Assembly (NCBI RefSeq): GCF_029837695.1
Contig: NZ_JAOEEA010000002.1
Coordinates: forward strand, 1 to 64,000
DNA from: Pseudomonas sp. GD04019
Lineage (GTDB): Bacteria; Pseudomonadota; Gammaproteobacteria; Pseudomonadales; Pseudomonadaceae
Reading direction: 5' to 3'
Length of the DNA stretch: 64,000 nucleotides
Position numbers and translations under genes: made by a program. Position 1 is the stretch's first letter. Every line of letters starts with the position of its first letter. Shown here piece after piece: positions 16,176 to 25,471 of this stretch. The notes beneath the pieces are model-generated. The model ran no database searches and was not told where the DNA came from. It was given only the letters and a program-made list of their open reading frames with translations.

Positions 16176-16922
16176 CTAGGCCGGGTAGTGCACCTCGGGC
16201 AGCGACTCGAAGCCCGGCCTGGCCAGCAAATAGCCCTGGAACAGGTCCACGCCCATGTGCCGCAGGCATTCGAGTTCGCCGCGGGTCTCGATGCCCTCGG
16301 CGATCACCCCGATGCCGAGCCGGCGGCACATGTCGAGCACACTTTCGACCAGCACCTGACGCACTCGATCCCCGTCGATGGCGCGGATCAGGTCCATGTC
16401 GAGCTTGATCAGGTCAGGCTGGAAGTCGGCCAGCAGGTTGAGCCCGGCATAGCCGGCGCCGAAGTCGTCGATGGCGGTCATGAATCCCTGGGCCCGGTAG
16501 GCGCGGAGAATGTCGGTCAGGTGCGGGATGTCCAGCACCTGCTCCTGCTCGGTGACCTCGAAGATGATCCGCTCCAGCGGAAACTGGCAGCGCCTGGCCG
16601 CCTCCAGCGTGGCGCGGATGCAGGTCTCCGCGCGGTACACCGCGTTGGGCATGAAGTTGATCGACAGCCTGGCCGGCAGTCGCAGGCGGGCGGCCCACTC
16701 CACGGCCTGGATGCGGCAGCTCTGGTCGAAGGTGTAACGGTTGTGGGCGTCGACACGCGCCAGCAGGCTGCCGGCGGATTCCCCGGCGCTGCCCCTGACC
16801 AGCGCCTCGTGGGCGAAGACCAGGCCCTGGCGCAGGTCGACTATGGGTTGAAAGGCCATGCTGATGGGAAAGTCCAGTCCCTTGCCTTCGCGGCAAGCGG
16901 AGCAACCTGGATTCGAGGTCAT
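16176..16922 (-). CDS. Stand-alone EAL-domain c-di-GMP phosphodiesterase
   Basis: A cytosolic protein of 248 residues, almost entirely an EAL domain. Catalytic signatures: EAL at 39-41 (FAHEALVRG), NFMP, FEVTE, DDFGAGYAGL, KLDMDLI and EGIET. These cover the usual metal and loop-6 residues, so it should be active. The start at 16922 is set by GGGAG upstream and by domain fit. The N-terminus carries CSAC..GKG, an unusual CxxC that could bind metal or sense redox state (inference). It should lower c-di-GMP. Confidence 0.88.
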   Translation of the reverse strand: MTSNPGCSACREGKGLDFPISMAFQPIVDLRQGLVFAHEALVRGSAGESAGSLLARVDAHNRYTFDQSCRIQAVEWAARLRLPARLSINFMPNAVYRAETCIRATLEAARRCQFPLERIIFEVTEQEQVLDIPHLTDILRAYRAQGFMTAIDDFGAGYAGLNLLADFQPDLIKLDMDLIRAIDGDRVRQVLVESVLDMCRRLGIGVIAEGIETRGELECLRHMGVDLFQGYLLARPGFESLPEVHYPA

Positions 16923-16996
16923 GGTCGAGCGTACTCCCGGTGCGGACGAGATGGCTGAAGCCGGCTGCGCTGGCCGGCTCGCTTGGCGAAAAGGTG

Positions 16997-17245
16997 TCAG
17001 GCGCCGTTGGCCTTGCGCAGGCGCTCGGCGATCTGATCCTTGAGCTGTACCCGTTCGTTCTTCAGGGCGTGCAGGGCCAGGTCGTCCATTGCCTGGCGAC
17101 CGTCTTCCACTTCGTAGATGCGTTTGTCGAGGGTCTCGTAGTGCTGCGCCAACTGGGCGAAGTGCGCATCCTGGGCGTGCAGGGCCTGCAGTTGCTGGCG
17201 GTATTCGGGGAATTCGCGGGCCAATGGGTGGTGTTCGAGCGGCAT
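16997..17245 (-). CDS. YdcH/DUF465 small protein
   Basis: An 82-residue helical protein, MPLEHHPLAREFPEYRQQLQALHAQDAHFAQLAQHYETLDKRIYEVEDG..., typical DUF465 (SlyX-like hairpin of two helices). The family is common in proteobacteria and of unknown function. It is divergent from a paralogue at 17403; the 157-bp gap between them contains an Anr box. Confidence 0.85.
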   Translation of the reverse strand: MPLEHHPLAREFPEYRQQLQALHAQDAHFAQLAQHYETLDKRIYEVEDGRQAMDDLALHALKNERVQLKDQIAERLRKANGA

Positions 17246-17333
17246 AGGGGGGCACTCCCAACGGTGACGTGTCTGTTCAGCCTAGCTCAGTGACCATTGC
17301 CGGCGTCGCTCAGGCGGCGGACGGTCGCGCGGT

Positions 17334-17347
17334 TTGATCCGGGTCAA
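17334..17347. promoter_or_regulatory. Anr/FNR box between the YdcH genes
   Basis: TTGATCCGGGTCAA differs at one base from the site before cioA. Its centre is about 62 bases before the rightward YdcH start. If it is centred near -41.5 as in activated promoters, transcription would begin about 20 bases before the start codon, which fits activation of the 17403 gene at low oxygen. Confidence 0.7.
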
Positions 17348-17402
17348 TGGCCAGGCGAGACGGCCCGGTTAGGCTGGGTCATCTGTTTCAGGAGCCGAAC
17401 CC

Positions 17403-17681
17403 ATGCATGTCGAACACCACCCGTTGACCCAGGATTTTCCCGAGCTGCGTGCGGAACTGCAGCGTCTGCGCCGCGACGATCAGCGCTTCGCCCAGCAGGC
17501 CGAGGAATACGAGGTGCTGGACAAGCGCATCTGCCGCATCGAGGACGGCATCGAGCTGCTCGACGACGCCTCCCTCGGCCGCCTCAAGCAGGCCAGGGTG
17601 GCGCTCAAGGACGATCTGGCGCGCCAGCTCAAGCGCGCCGCCGGGCAATGCTGCGGTTGCGGCAACGCCTGCGGCGGCTAG
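17403..17681 (+). CDS. YdcH/DUF465 protein with Cys-rich tail
   Basis: A 92-residue DUF465 protein (MHVEHHPLTQDFPELRAELQRLRRDDQRFAQQAEEYEVLDKRI). It resembles the divergent neighbour but adds a tail, QCCGCGNACGG, with four cysteines that could bind a metal or Fe-S centre. AGGAG precedes the ATG. The upstream Anr box predicts induction in low oxygen. Function unknown. Confidence 0.85.
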   Translation: MHVEHHPLTQDFPELRAELQRLRRDDQRFAQQAEEYEVLDKRICRIEDGIELLDDASLGRLKQARVALKDDLARQLKRAAGQCCGCGNACGG

Positions 17682-17687
17682 ATCGAC

Positions 17688-18179
17688 TCAGTGCAGCGGC
17701 GGGTTGACCAGGTAGCTGATCAGCTCGGGATCGTCTTCCGGCCAGACCTGCCGCGAGCCCAGCGGCAGTTCGGCGAGGATCTTGCGCCAGAAGGCCGCGG
17801 CCAGTTCGTCCTGGCCATAGAAGCGCACCAGCCAGGTGCCGCCCCGGCTCAGCACCTGCTGCGCCAGGGCGCGGCCGATGCCCAGGCGGCGGTACTTCTT
17901 GAGGATGAACAGGTCGGCCAGCTCCAGGGCGTCGATGCCCACCAGCTCGCTGCGCTCGATCAGCAGGAAGCCGGCGATGAAGCCGTCCGCCAGGATCAGG
18001 CTGGCGCTCCAGTCCTCTTCCTGCCAGTAGCGTTGCAGGTGCGGCTCGTGGATGTAGAAACGCCCGTCGACCTCCACCTCTTCCTCTTCCCAGTCCGAGG
18101 ACTCGTAGGCGTAGTACTGATAGAGATTGGCGATCAGCGGCAGCTGGTCGAGGGTGGCGGGGACAAGTTCTATCTGCAT
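17688..18179 (-). CDS. GNAT-family N-acetyltransferase
   Basis: A 163-residue GNAT enzyme. The acetyl-CoA pyrophosphate-binding motif A is LADLFILKKYRRLGIGRALAQQVL; the N-terminus is MQIELVPATLDQLPLIANLYQYYAYE. The substrate is unknown. Its stop lies 6 bases beyond that of the convergent YdcH gene. Confidence 0.85.
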   Translation of the reverse strand: MQIELVPATLDQLPLIANLYQYYAYESSDWEEEEVEVDGRFYIHEPHLQRYWQEEDWSASLILADGFIAGFLLIERSELVGIDALELADLFILKKYRRLGIGRALAQQVLSRGGTWLVRFYGQDELAAAFWRKILAELPLGSRQVWPEDDPELISYLVNPPLH

Positions 18180-18292
18180 GGGGCGGTTCGCAGGCAATGG
18201 GCGATACGCCATTATCGCTGCATCCGCGCGGCTGAAGAGGGATAATCCGCGCAAAAGTGCTGATGCACGAAACGGGGCGCAGGAGAAGTGGT

Positions 18293-19789
18293 GTGGGCAA
18301 GTCATGGAAGTGGGGCCTGGTGCTGGGCCTGTTGGCATGGTGCGGGTGGAGCGTTGCCGTTTCGCTGGACATGGATGCGTTGCCGCCCGCGCAGCTGAGC
18401 CCCGCCGAGGAATCGGAAGTGGATGCCATGGTCCTGCCCGTGCCGCCGGCCTGGATCGGTGACCTGGACGGCATGCGTGCCAGGCGCACGGTGCGCATCC
18501 TGGTGCCGTACAGCAAGACCTTCTACATGATCGATCGCGGCCAGCAGCAGGGCGTGGCCTACGAATACGGCAAGGCGTTCGAGGCCTGGCTGAATGCCAA
18601 GCGACCACTGGGCCAGCAGTCCCAGCGCTGGCAGGTGATGTTCATTCCCGTCGCGCGCAACGAACTGCTGCCCAAGCTGCTGGCCGGCTATGGCGATATC
18701 GCCGCCGGCGGCCTGACCCAGACCGCCGGGCGCCTGCAGACCGTCGACTTCACCGACCCGATCTACAGCGACGCGCAGGAAGTCTTCGTCACCGGCAAGG
18801 GCGGCCCCAAGCTGGCGCGGATCGAGGACCTGGCCGGGCAGGAAGTCTACGTGCGGCCGTCGAGCAGCTACTTCGAGCACCTGGTGGCGCTCAACAAGCG
18901 CTTCGAGGCCCGGGGGCTGGCACCGGTGAAGGTCATGCCGGCCAACGAGAACCTGGAGACCGAGGACCTGCTGCAGATGGTCAATGCCGGCCTGTTCGGC
19001 ATCACCGTGGCCGATCACCACATCGCCCAGCTGTGGCAGTCGCTGTACAGCGATCTGGTGATCCATGACGGTTTCCCGCTGAACCAGGGCAGCAAGCTGG
19101 GCTGGGCGCTGCGCAAGAACAGTCCGCAGCTGAAGACGGCGCTGAACCAGTTCGGCAAGGGCCACAAGGTCGGCAGCGAATTCGGCAACATCATGCTTCG
19201 CCGCTTCTTCAAGAACAGCAAGCGGGTGAGCAATGCCGTTTCCGAGGCGGAGATGGTCAAGTTCAACGCGCTGGTCGGCCTGTTCGAGAAGCATGCCGGC
19301 ACCTACGACTTCGATCATCTGCTGCTGATGGCGCAGGGCTTCCAGGAATCGCAGCTGGATCAGCGGGCGCGCAGCCAGGCCGGCGCCGTGGGCGTCATGC
19401 AGCTGCTGCCGAGTACCGCTCAGGAGGTCGGCGTGAGCGGCGTCGAGACCAGCGCCGACCGCAATATCGAGGCCGGCAGCAAGTACCTGCGGCTGATCGC
19501 CGACACTTACCTGACCGATCCGGAGATCACCCCGGTCAATCGCCTGCTGCTGAGTTTCGCCGGCTACAACGCCGGGCCGGGCAACCTGATGAAGTTTCGC
19601 CGCCTGGCGCAGAAATCCGGACTGGACCCGAACGTCTGGTTCGGCAATGTCGAGCAGGCGGCCGCGCGCATCATCGGCCGCGAGACGGTGGATTACGTGG
19701 GCAACATCTACAAGTACTACGTGGTCTACAAGCTGGCCGAGCAGAAGGCCCGCGAGCGCAAGGCGGCCAGCGTCATGGCGGGGCTCTGA
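18293..19789 (+). CDS. MltF-like lytic transglycosylase with binding-protein domain
   Basis: A 498-residue envelope protein. I chose GTG at 18293 because AGGAG lies 7 bases upstream; in-frame GTG at 18257 and ATG at 18263 give longer forms. A signal/anchor helix (WGLVLGLLAWCGW) is followed by an SBP_bac_3-type domain (~60-300; RILVPYSKTFYMID...GVAYEYGKAFEAWL) and an SLT domain (~320-470) with the catalytic Glu in AQGFQESQLDQRARSQAGAVGVMQLLPSTA. MltF enzymes cut peptidoglycan at MurNAc-GlcNAc bonds, with activity tuned by the binding-protein domain. Confidence 0.88.
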   Translation: MGKSWKWGLVLGLLAWCGWSVAVSLDMDALPPAQLSPAEESEVDAMVLPVPPAWIGDLDGMRARRTVRILVPYSKTFYMIDRGQQQGVAYEYGKAFEAWLNAKRPLGQQSQRWQVMFIPVARNELLPKLLAGYGDIAAGGLTQTAGRLQTVDFTDPIYSDAQEVFVTGKGGPKLARIEDLAGQEVYVRPSSSYFEHLVALNKRFEARGLAPVKVMPANENLETEDLLQMVNAGLFGITVADHHIAQLWQSLYSDLVIHDGFPLNQGSKLGWALRKNSPQLKTALNQFGKGHKVGSEFGNIMLRRFFKNSKRVSNAVSEAEMVKFNALVGLFEKHAGTYDFDHLLLMAQGFQESQLDQRARSQAGAVGVMQLLPSTAQEVGVSGVETSADRNIEAGSKYLRLIADTYLTDPEITPVNRLLLSFAGYNAGPGNLMKFRRLAQKSGLDPNVWFGNVEQAAARIIGRETVDYVGNIYKYYVVYKLAEQKARERKAASVMAGL

Positions 19790-19868
19790 GGCCGTAATCC
19801 CGGATGAATGCTGCCGAGGCGCGGTCCAGCCGCTATGATCGGCGCTTTTCCAGCGGGCGGAGATTTCC

Positions 19869-21236
19869 ATGGCCAAGGCCAAGCGCATGTACGGCTGCAC
19901 CGAGTGCGGCGCCACCTTTCCCAAGTGGGCCGGGCAGTGCGGCGAGTGCGGGGCCTGGAACACCCTGACCGAGACCATGATCGAGAGCGGTGGCGCCGCT
20001 GCGCCGTCCGGGCGCGGCGGCTGGGCCGGGCAGCAGGCGCAGATCAAGACCCTGGCCGAGGTCAGCGTCGAGGAAGTGCCGCGCTTCTCCACCGTCTCCG
20101 GCGAGCTGGACCGGGTGCTCGGCGGCGGCCTGGTGGACGGCTCGGTGGTGCTGATCGGTGGTGATCCCGGCATCGGCAAGTCGACCATCCTGCTGCAGAC
20201 CCTGTGCAACATCGCCCAGAGGCTGCCGGCGCTGTACGTCACCGGCGAGGAATCCCAGCAGCAGGTGGCCATGCGCGCACGCCGCCTGGAGCTGCCGCAG
20301 GACCGGCTCAAGGTGATGACCGAGACCTGCATCGAATCGATCATCGACGTGGCCCGCCGCGAGCAGCCCAAGGTAATGGTGATCGACTCGATCCAGACCA
20401 TCTTCACCGAGCAGCTGCAGTCCGCCCCCGGCGGCGTGGCCCAGGTGCGCGAGAGCGCGGCGCTGCTGGTGCGCTATGCCAAGCAGAGCGGCACGGCGAT
20501 CTTCCTGGTTGGCCACGTGACCAAGGAGGGCGCGCTGGCCGGGCCGCGCGTGCTGGAGCATATGGTCGACACGGTCTTGTACTTCGAGGGCGAGTCCGAC
20601 GGCCGCCTGCGCCTGCTGCGCGCGGTGAAGAACCGTTTCGGCGCGGTCAACGAGCTGGGCGTGTTCGGCATGACCGACAAGGGCCTCAAGGAAGTCACCA
20701 ACCCCTCGGCGATCTTCCTCACCCGCGCCCAGGAGGCGGTGCCCGGCAGCGTGGTGATGGCCACCTGGGAAGGTACCCGGCCGATGCTGGTGGAGGTGCA
20801 GGCGCTGGTCGACACCAGTCATATGGCCAATCCCAAGCGCGTGACCCTGGGCCTGGACCAGAACCGCCTGGCCATGCTGTTGGCCGTATTGCACCGCCAC
20901 GGCGGCATCCCCACCTATGACCAGGACGTGTTCCTCAATGTGGTCGGCGGGGTCAAGGTGCTGGAGACCGCCTCCGACCTGGCGCTGATGGCCGCGGTGA
21001 TCTCCAGCCTGCGCAACAAGCCGCTGCCCCACGACCTGCTGGTGTTCGGCGAGATCGGCCTGTCCGGCGAGATCCGCCCGGTGCCGAGCGGCCAGGAGCG
21101 CCTCAAGGAGGCCGCCAAGCACGGCTTCAAGCGCGCCATCGTGCCCAAGGGCAATGCGCCGAAAGAAGCTCCGCCCGGTCTGCAGGTGATCGCGGTGACG
21201 CGCCTGGAGCAGGCGCTGGACGCGCTGTTCGAGTGA
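19869..21236 (+). CDS. radA: DNA repair protein RadA (Sms)
   Basis: A 455-residue RecA-like branch-migration ATPase. A zinc finger (CTEC 10-13, CGEC 24-27), Walker A GGDPGIGKST (~97), Walker B VMVIDSIQT, the RadA-specific KNRFG motif and a C-terminal Lon-protease-like domain (FLNVVGGVKV..., PHDLLVFGEIGLSGEIRPV) are all in order. It processes recombination intermediates. Confidence 0.97.
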   Translation: MAKAKRMYGCTECGATFPKWAGQCGECGAWNTLTETMIESGGAAAPSGRGGWAGQQAQIKTLAEVSVEEVPRFSTVSGELDRVLGGGLVDGSVVLIGGDPGIGKSTILLQTLCNIAQRLPALYVTGEESQQQVAMRARRLELPQDRLKVMTETCIESIIDVARREQPKVMVIDSIQTIFTEQLQSAPGGVAQVRESAALLVRYAKQSGTAIFLVGHVTKEGALAGPRVLEHMVDTVLYFEGESDGRLRLLRAVKNRFGAVNELGVFGMTDKGLKEVTNPSAIFLTRAQEAVPGSVVMATWEGTRPMLVEVQALVDTSHMANPKRVTLGLDQNRLAMLLAVLHRHGGIPTYDQDVFLNVVGGVKVLETASDLALMAAVISSLRNKPLPHDLLVFGEIGLSGEIRPVPSGQERLKEAAKHGFKRAIVPKGNAPKEAPPGLQVIAVTRLEQALDALFE

Positions 21237-21277
21237 CCCCTCTGCGGCGCTCTGTCGCTGGTGCCGGCTGGGCGCGC

Positions 21278-21291
21278 TTGTCGTAGATCAA
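21278..21291. promoter_or_regulatory. Anr-like site before a small ORF
   Basis: TTGTCGTAGATCAA matches the Anr/FNR layout at nine of ten half-site bases (T for A at position 4). Its end lies 56 bases before the ATG at 21348, almost the same distance as for the Anr site and the YdcH gene at 17403. Confidence 0.45.
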
Positions 21292-21347
21292 TCATGGCGT
21301 CACAAACGAGGAGGAGCATGGGGCCATGTTCATAACGGAGATGGCCC

Positions 21348-21500
21348 ATGTTCCTGTTCTTCGATTTCTTTGCCCGCAGTTTCGACGTGCAAGCGCAGTC
21401 GCCCAGCGATCAGGCGCAGCAGCGGCGTGAGGTAAGCATGGCGACACGGCGGGTACAGGCGCAGCGCCGACGGCAGCAGGCGTCCGCTGACCGGCGCTGA
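21348..21500 (+). CDS. Small protein of 50 residues, unknown
   Basis: MFLFFDFFARSF, then a charged Gln/Arg-rich tail ending ASADRR. CGGAG lies about 9 bases before the ATG. The hydrophobic aromatic N-terminus followed by a basic tail suggests membrane or nucleic-acid association, but there is no family I recognise. The Anr-like site upstream supports expression. It fills the gap between radA and mapZ. Confidence 0.45.
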   Translation: MFLFFDFFARSFDVQAQSPSDQAQQRREVSMATRRVQAQRRRQQASADRR

Positions 21501-21578
21501 GTCGTGCCGTGGCAGATGGCTGCCACCCGGGCTAGACAAAGGGCGCCCATGGGCGCGCTGTTGCAGTCGCGCCTGCGG

Positions 21579-21953
21579 TCAGTCTTCCTCTTCGCCCAGG
21601 GCGGCCAGCTCACGCTCCAGCAGGCTCTCGTCGCCCAGGTTGAGTTCGACCAGGCGGCGCAGGTGGCTGATCGAGTCCAGGTCGATGTGCCGGCATACGA
21701 AGCCGAGCAGCTCGTCGCGGGTGCGGGTCAGCACCACTTCCATCTGCAGGCGGGTGTCGGCATCCAGGCTGATGCTGGCGATGAAAGGCTGGTCGGGGTC
21801 ACCGTTCCAGTCGCGCGGGCGCCTGACTAGCAAGCCCTTGAGCGACACATCGTGCAGCGCAACCGTCCAGCGCCGCTCGCCCTGGGTGAGCTCGGTGGCG
21901 GCGTCGAAGGCGATGCGCTGGAAGCGCCGACGCTCGGTGGATGTATCACTCAT
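21579..21953 (-). CDS. mapZ: PilZ-domain c-di-GMP receptor MapZ
   Basis: A 124-residue single PilZ domain, very close to P. aeruginosa PA4608 as I recall it (shared [39 protein letters not shown]). Ligand motifs are RRFQR (R9...R13) and DVSLKG (35-40). In P. aeruginosa, MapZ binds c-di-GMP and then inhibits the chemotaxis methyltransferase CheR1, altering flagellar switching. Its start overlaps the end of the upstream TPR-like gene by 8 bp, so it is the last gene of a three-gene operon. Confidence 0.93.
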   Translation of the reverse strand: MSDTSTERRRFQRIAFDAATELTQGERRWTVALHDVSLKGLLVRRPRDWNGDPDQPFIASISLDADTRLQMEVVLTRTRDELLGFVCRHIDLDSISHLRRLVELNLGDESLLERELAALGEEED

Positions 21954-24147
21954 GACGGGTTTCCTCTGCGGTTTTATCCACTATAGCCAAGGCACGTCGC
22001 CGGCGCTGCCAGTAGATACCTGAGGCGAGCAGTGCCAGCAAGCCCAGCGGCAGCCAGAATTTGAACGGCCGCAGGGCATTGCGCACGATCTGTTCACGCT
22101 CATCCCAGAGCCGCTGGCGGGCGCCGGCGAAGTCCGGCTCCTGGCAGTTGAAGCCGAAGTTCGCCGCCCATTCCACATAGGGGCCCTGCTGTACATAGCG
22201 CTGGTAGTAACCCCGGGCGCCGGCCAGGTCGCGGTAGTTGATCCAGCCGCTGGCCTTGCACAGCACGGCGGCGAACGCCTGGCTGCTGGGTGGCAGCTGG
22301 TCGGCGGCGCGGTTGGCCAGGTCGGCGGCGACCCAGCGGTAGTGGAAGCGCCGGTTCGGCTGGGCCGCGCTGGCATTCTGCAGCTGCGCCTCGGCAGGGG
22401 TCAGCAGACCGCCGGCCTGCACCGGCTTGGCCAGCTCGTTGCCGTAGATGCCGTAGCTGCCGCCGGTCCAGGCCTCGTCCGGCGACAGCTCGTAGCCGAG
22501 CAGCTCCATGCCCTGCTCGCGGGCCAGCCTGGCCGCCTGGTAGTAACCTTCGGCCCGGCCGATGCTGGTCCAGGCATCCTCGGCCTGCTCACGTGCCGCC
22601 CCGTACTCGCGCGCGGCCTGCTGCAGCTGGGCGGCGAAGAAGTAGGACGCCGCCTCGGCATAGCGGCCTTCGCGCAGCAGGCGACGGCCGAGCAGCTCGC
22701 GCAGGCGGGTGGCCATGGGGCGCTCCCACAGGTACTGCACCTGGTCGGGCTGCAGTGGCGGCGCGGCGGTCACCTGGGCATCGACGAAGCCTTTCAGTTC
22801 GTTGGTGCTCAGCACCCGCTCGGCGACCTGGGCGGCGTCCTGCCAATAGATATCGCCGCTGCGGTAGAGCTGCTCGAAGGCCTCCAGATAGTCGCCGCGC
22901 TCCAGCGCCAGGATGGCCATCTCGCCCTCGATGCGGCAGCGTGGCTTGAGCGTCTCGTAGTCCCAGTTCTGCGTGCGCCGCCAACCCCAGTCCTCTTCGA
23001 CGGGGAAGGCCCTGGCCGCCTGGGCGTAGGCCTTGGCGGCGGCGCTCTTGTCGCCGGTCTGCAGGGCCAGCTTGGCGCGCAGCCACCAGGCCAGGCCGCC
23101 GTCGCCGGCCTGCTCGAGGAAACGGCGGGCGCTGTCGTAGTCCCCTATCTGGTAGCTCAGCGCGGCCAGGCGGTCGGCGATCTGCGGCTGGATGGTCACG
23201 CTCTGCAACAGTTGCAGCAGGCGTTGACCCTGCTTGCCCTGGCTCTCGTAACCCGCGGTTCGGCTGAACAGCTGGGCCACCAGCAGCTGCTGGACCTCCA
23301 GGCTGCCCAGCAGCGGGCGTAGCTGCTCGTCGCTCATCTGGTTGAGCGTGCCGCTCAGCTGGCGCAGCGAGCTGTAGCCTGTGCTCGAGCCCTGCTTGGT
23401 CTGGGTGGCGTAGAGGCGAATGGCGGTGGCCCAGTCGCCCTCGTCCAGCGCCAGGCGGGCTTCCTCGCCGAGGCTGGCGACACCCAGTTCCAGCGGGTCA
23501 TCCAGGCCCGCGGCGCTCATCGCCCGAGCCTGCTGAAAAGCCTGGCGCGCCTGCTGGCGCAGCTCGTGCTGGCGCTGCCGGGCGGCGCTCTCGTCGAGCA
23601 GCGTATCCGGCGCGCTGACCGCCTGCACCGCCAGGGCGCGGCCGAGGGAATAGGCGGCCCAGGTGCTGCGTCGTGCCCGTTCGGCGGCGGGCAGGGCCAG
23701 CACGCGCCGGAAGTAGTCGCTGGCCAGGGCCATGTCGTGCTGGGCGAAGGCCACGGCGCCGGCGACGTACAGGCGCAGCTCGGGTGGCAGGGCGGCGCCT
23801 TCGGCCTCGGCCTGCCTGGCATCGGTCAGGGCGCGCAGGCGGCTGACCAGGGCGAATTGCTCGGCGCCGAGCTGTTCCTGCTCGATGGCGACACGGTTGT
23901 CGATATAGCGTTGATTGTCCTCGTCCCAGTAAGGCTCCAGGGTCGCCTTGCCGGCCTGGCCGAGGCCGGGGACGCTCTGCCCGAGGCGGGCGATCTCGAA
24001 GGCGAAGTTGCCTTCCGGCATCTCGCCCAGGGCGCCGGCCCGGTCGGAGAGCAGGCGGTAGGGGAAATCCGGGCCGCAGGCCTGGGCGGCGCCGAGCGGC
24101 AGCAGCGCGCCTATGGCCAGGGCCAGCAGGGTTCTAGAACTGCACAT
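21946..24147 (-). CDS. Secreted/envelope TPR-like protein, unknown
   Basis: A 733-residue protein. The start at 24147 follows AAGGAGG by 5 bases and gives a signal peptide ([23 protein letters not shown], mature from [10 protein letters not shown]). The body is alpha-helical with tetratricopeptide-like units ([78 protein letters not shown]). A C-terminal transmembrane helix ([19 protein letters not shown]) with a basic end anchors it in the inner membrane. It overlaps the DUF3142 gene by 14 bp and mapZ by 8 bp. Function unknown. Confidence 0.8.
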   Translation of the reverse strand: MCSSRTLLALAIGALLPLGAAQACGPDFPYRLLSDRAGALGEMPEGNFAFEIARLGQSVPGLGQAGKATLEPYWDEDNQRYIDNRVAIEQEQLGAEQFALVSRLRALTDARQAEAEGAALPPELRLYVAGAVAFAQHDMALASDYFRRVLALPAAERARRSTWAAYSLGRALAVQAVSAPDTLLDESAARQRQHELRQQARQAFQQARAMSAAGLDDPLELGVASLGEEARLALDEGDWATAIRLYATQTKQGSSTGYSSLRQLSGTLNQMSDEQLRPLLGSLEVQQLLVAQLFSRTAGYESQGKQGQRLLQLLQSVTIQPQIADRLAALSYQIGDYDSARRFLEQAGDGGLAWWLRAKLALQTGDKSAAAKAYAQAARAFPVEEDWGWRRTQNWDYETLKPRCRIEGEMAILALERGDYLEAFEQLYRSGDIYWQDAAQVAERVLSTNELKGFVDAQVTAAPPLQPDQVQYLWERPMATRLRELLGRRLLREGRYAEAASYFFAAQLQQAAREYGAAREQAEDAWTSIGRAEGYYQAARLAREQGMELLGYELSPDEAWTGGSYGIYGNELAKPVQAGGLLTPAEAQLQNASAAQPNRRFHYRWVAADLANRAADQLPPSSQAFAAVLCKASGWINYRDLAGARGYYQRYVQQGPYVEWAANFGFNCQEPDFAGARQRLWDEREQIVRNALRPFKFWLPLGLLALLASGIYWQRRRRALAIVDKTAEETRHE

Positions 24148-25330
24148 GCATGCCTCCTTGATCGATCCGTTCGCAGCGTGCCCAACCCAGGGCGCGGTGC
24201 TCGCCAGCCTCCAGCCGGCCGTCGCGCTGGCGCACGAAGGCCAGGCCCGCGGCGCTGCGCTCCAGACGGTAATCGCCCACGGCGTCGGCCGCCGCGCAGG
24301 CCCGGGCCGGCAGCTCGATGCGCTGGGGCAGCGGGCTGGCCAGGGTACCGTTGTTGAACAGCTGCAGCTGGCTGAAACCGTCGCGTTGCTGGCGCTGCAG
24401 GGCCAGGGCCGGCACCAGCGGTTGGCCGCGTACCACCGCCAGCAGGGTGGGCAGTGGCCAGGCGCGACGGTCGCCGGCCAGCGGCAGGCGGAACCAGATG
24501 ATGCCGGCCAGATGTGACGGCGGTGCGTTACGCAGGTCGGCGAGCAGTTCGCTGACCTGTTGTGGCTCGGCGCGCAACTCGCGGCGCGGCCCGCCCTGGC
24601 GCAGCGGCGTCTCGCTCTCCACCTGGCCGTTCTCGGTGAGGGCCACGCCGTAGGCGGGCAGGGCCAGGTGGAAGGGCTTGGCGCTGCGCTCGCCGTAGCG
24701 CTCGGCCCAGTCCTGTGCCTGCTCGGGGTCGAACAGACCGTGCTGAGGATCGCGCACCGCATGCACCTGCAGCACCGAGCTGTCGACGGCGGCCAGCACC
24801 TCGTCCAGCGCCGGGCTGTCGAGCCAGGCGGGCAGGGCGGTGATGCTCAGGCGCAGGTCGTCTGGTAGCTGCCGGCGCAGTTCGCGCAGCAACTCGGCAT
24901 AGGCCGGCAGGCGGGCGGTGGCGCAGTCGTGGTCGAGCTCCAGGCCCTGCAGGCGCAGGCCGGCGCTGCGCCAGTCGTGCAGCAGCGCGGCGATCTGCCG
25001 ACCGATCTCGGCGGAGTCGAGCTGCGCCAGCTGGCCATCCAGGCGCACCACGGCGATCAGCGGGCGGTCGTCGCGCCTGAGCAGTTGCAGGTCGACGCGG
25101 GCGCGGCTCCAGCCGGCCTGTGGGTGGGCCTGCAGGGCCAGTACGCGCAGGCTGGAGAAATCGGCGCGGCTCTGCGCCAGGGCTTCGGCGTGGACCGGGC
25201 GCCACTGGCGTTGCCAGATATACAGCTGCTGATCCAGCGGCGCGGCGCTTTCCTCGGCGCAGCCGAGCAGGCTGGCCAGGAGCAGGGCGATAACGGGGCG
25301 GTAAAGGTGATCAAGCATGCGGCGTAGCAT
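24134..25330 (-). CDS. DUF3142 lipoprotein
   Basis: A 398-residue protein with a lipobox (LLASLLGC) and a DUF3142-like body: LYIWQRQW.P, then WRSAGLRLQGLELDHDCATARLPAYAELL, LSITALPAWLDSP, and a GH-like barrel pattern (IIWFRLPLAGD). The family resembles TIM-barrel glycosidases, but activity is not known. It is the first gene of the DUF3142-TPR-mapZ operon; its last codons contain the next gene's ribosome site. Start could be 25330 or 25318. Confidence 0.75.
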   Translation of the reverse strand: MLRRMLDHLYRPVIALLLASLLGCAEESAAPLDQQLYIWQRQWRPVHAEALAQSRADFSSLRVLALQAHPQAGWSRARVDLQLLRRDDRPLIAVVRLDGQLAQLDSAEIGRQIAALLHDWRSAGLRLQGLELDHDCATARLPAYAELLRELRRQLPDDLRLSITALPAWLDSPALDEVLAAVDSSVLQVHAVRDPQHGLFDPEQAQDWAERYGERSAKPFHLALPAYGVALTENGQVESETPLRQGGPRRELRAEPQQVSELLADLRNAPPSHLAGIIWFRLPLAGDRRAWPLPTLLAVVRGQPLVPALALQRQQRDGFSQLQLFNNGTLASPLPQRIELPARACAAADAVGDYRLERSAAGLAFVRQRDGRLEAGEHRALGWARCERIDQGGMHVQF

Positions 25331-25471
25331 CCTGGCGGTCGCCGAAAAGGGCGCTAGTTTACCCCCGATGCCGGCGCCGAGATGCGCACTAGACCAAGGT
25401 CGAATAATGCGCGTGCCATCCAGCGTCTAAGCTTCAGCGGCAGCCTGTTTGTCCATCGGTTAGGAGTAATC

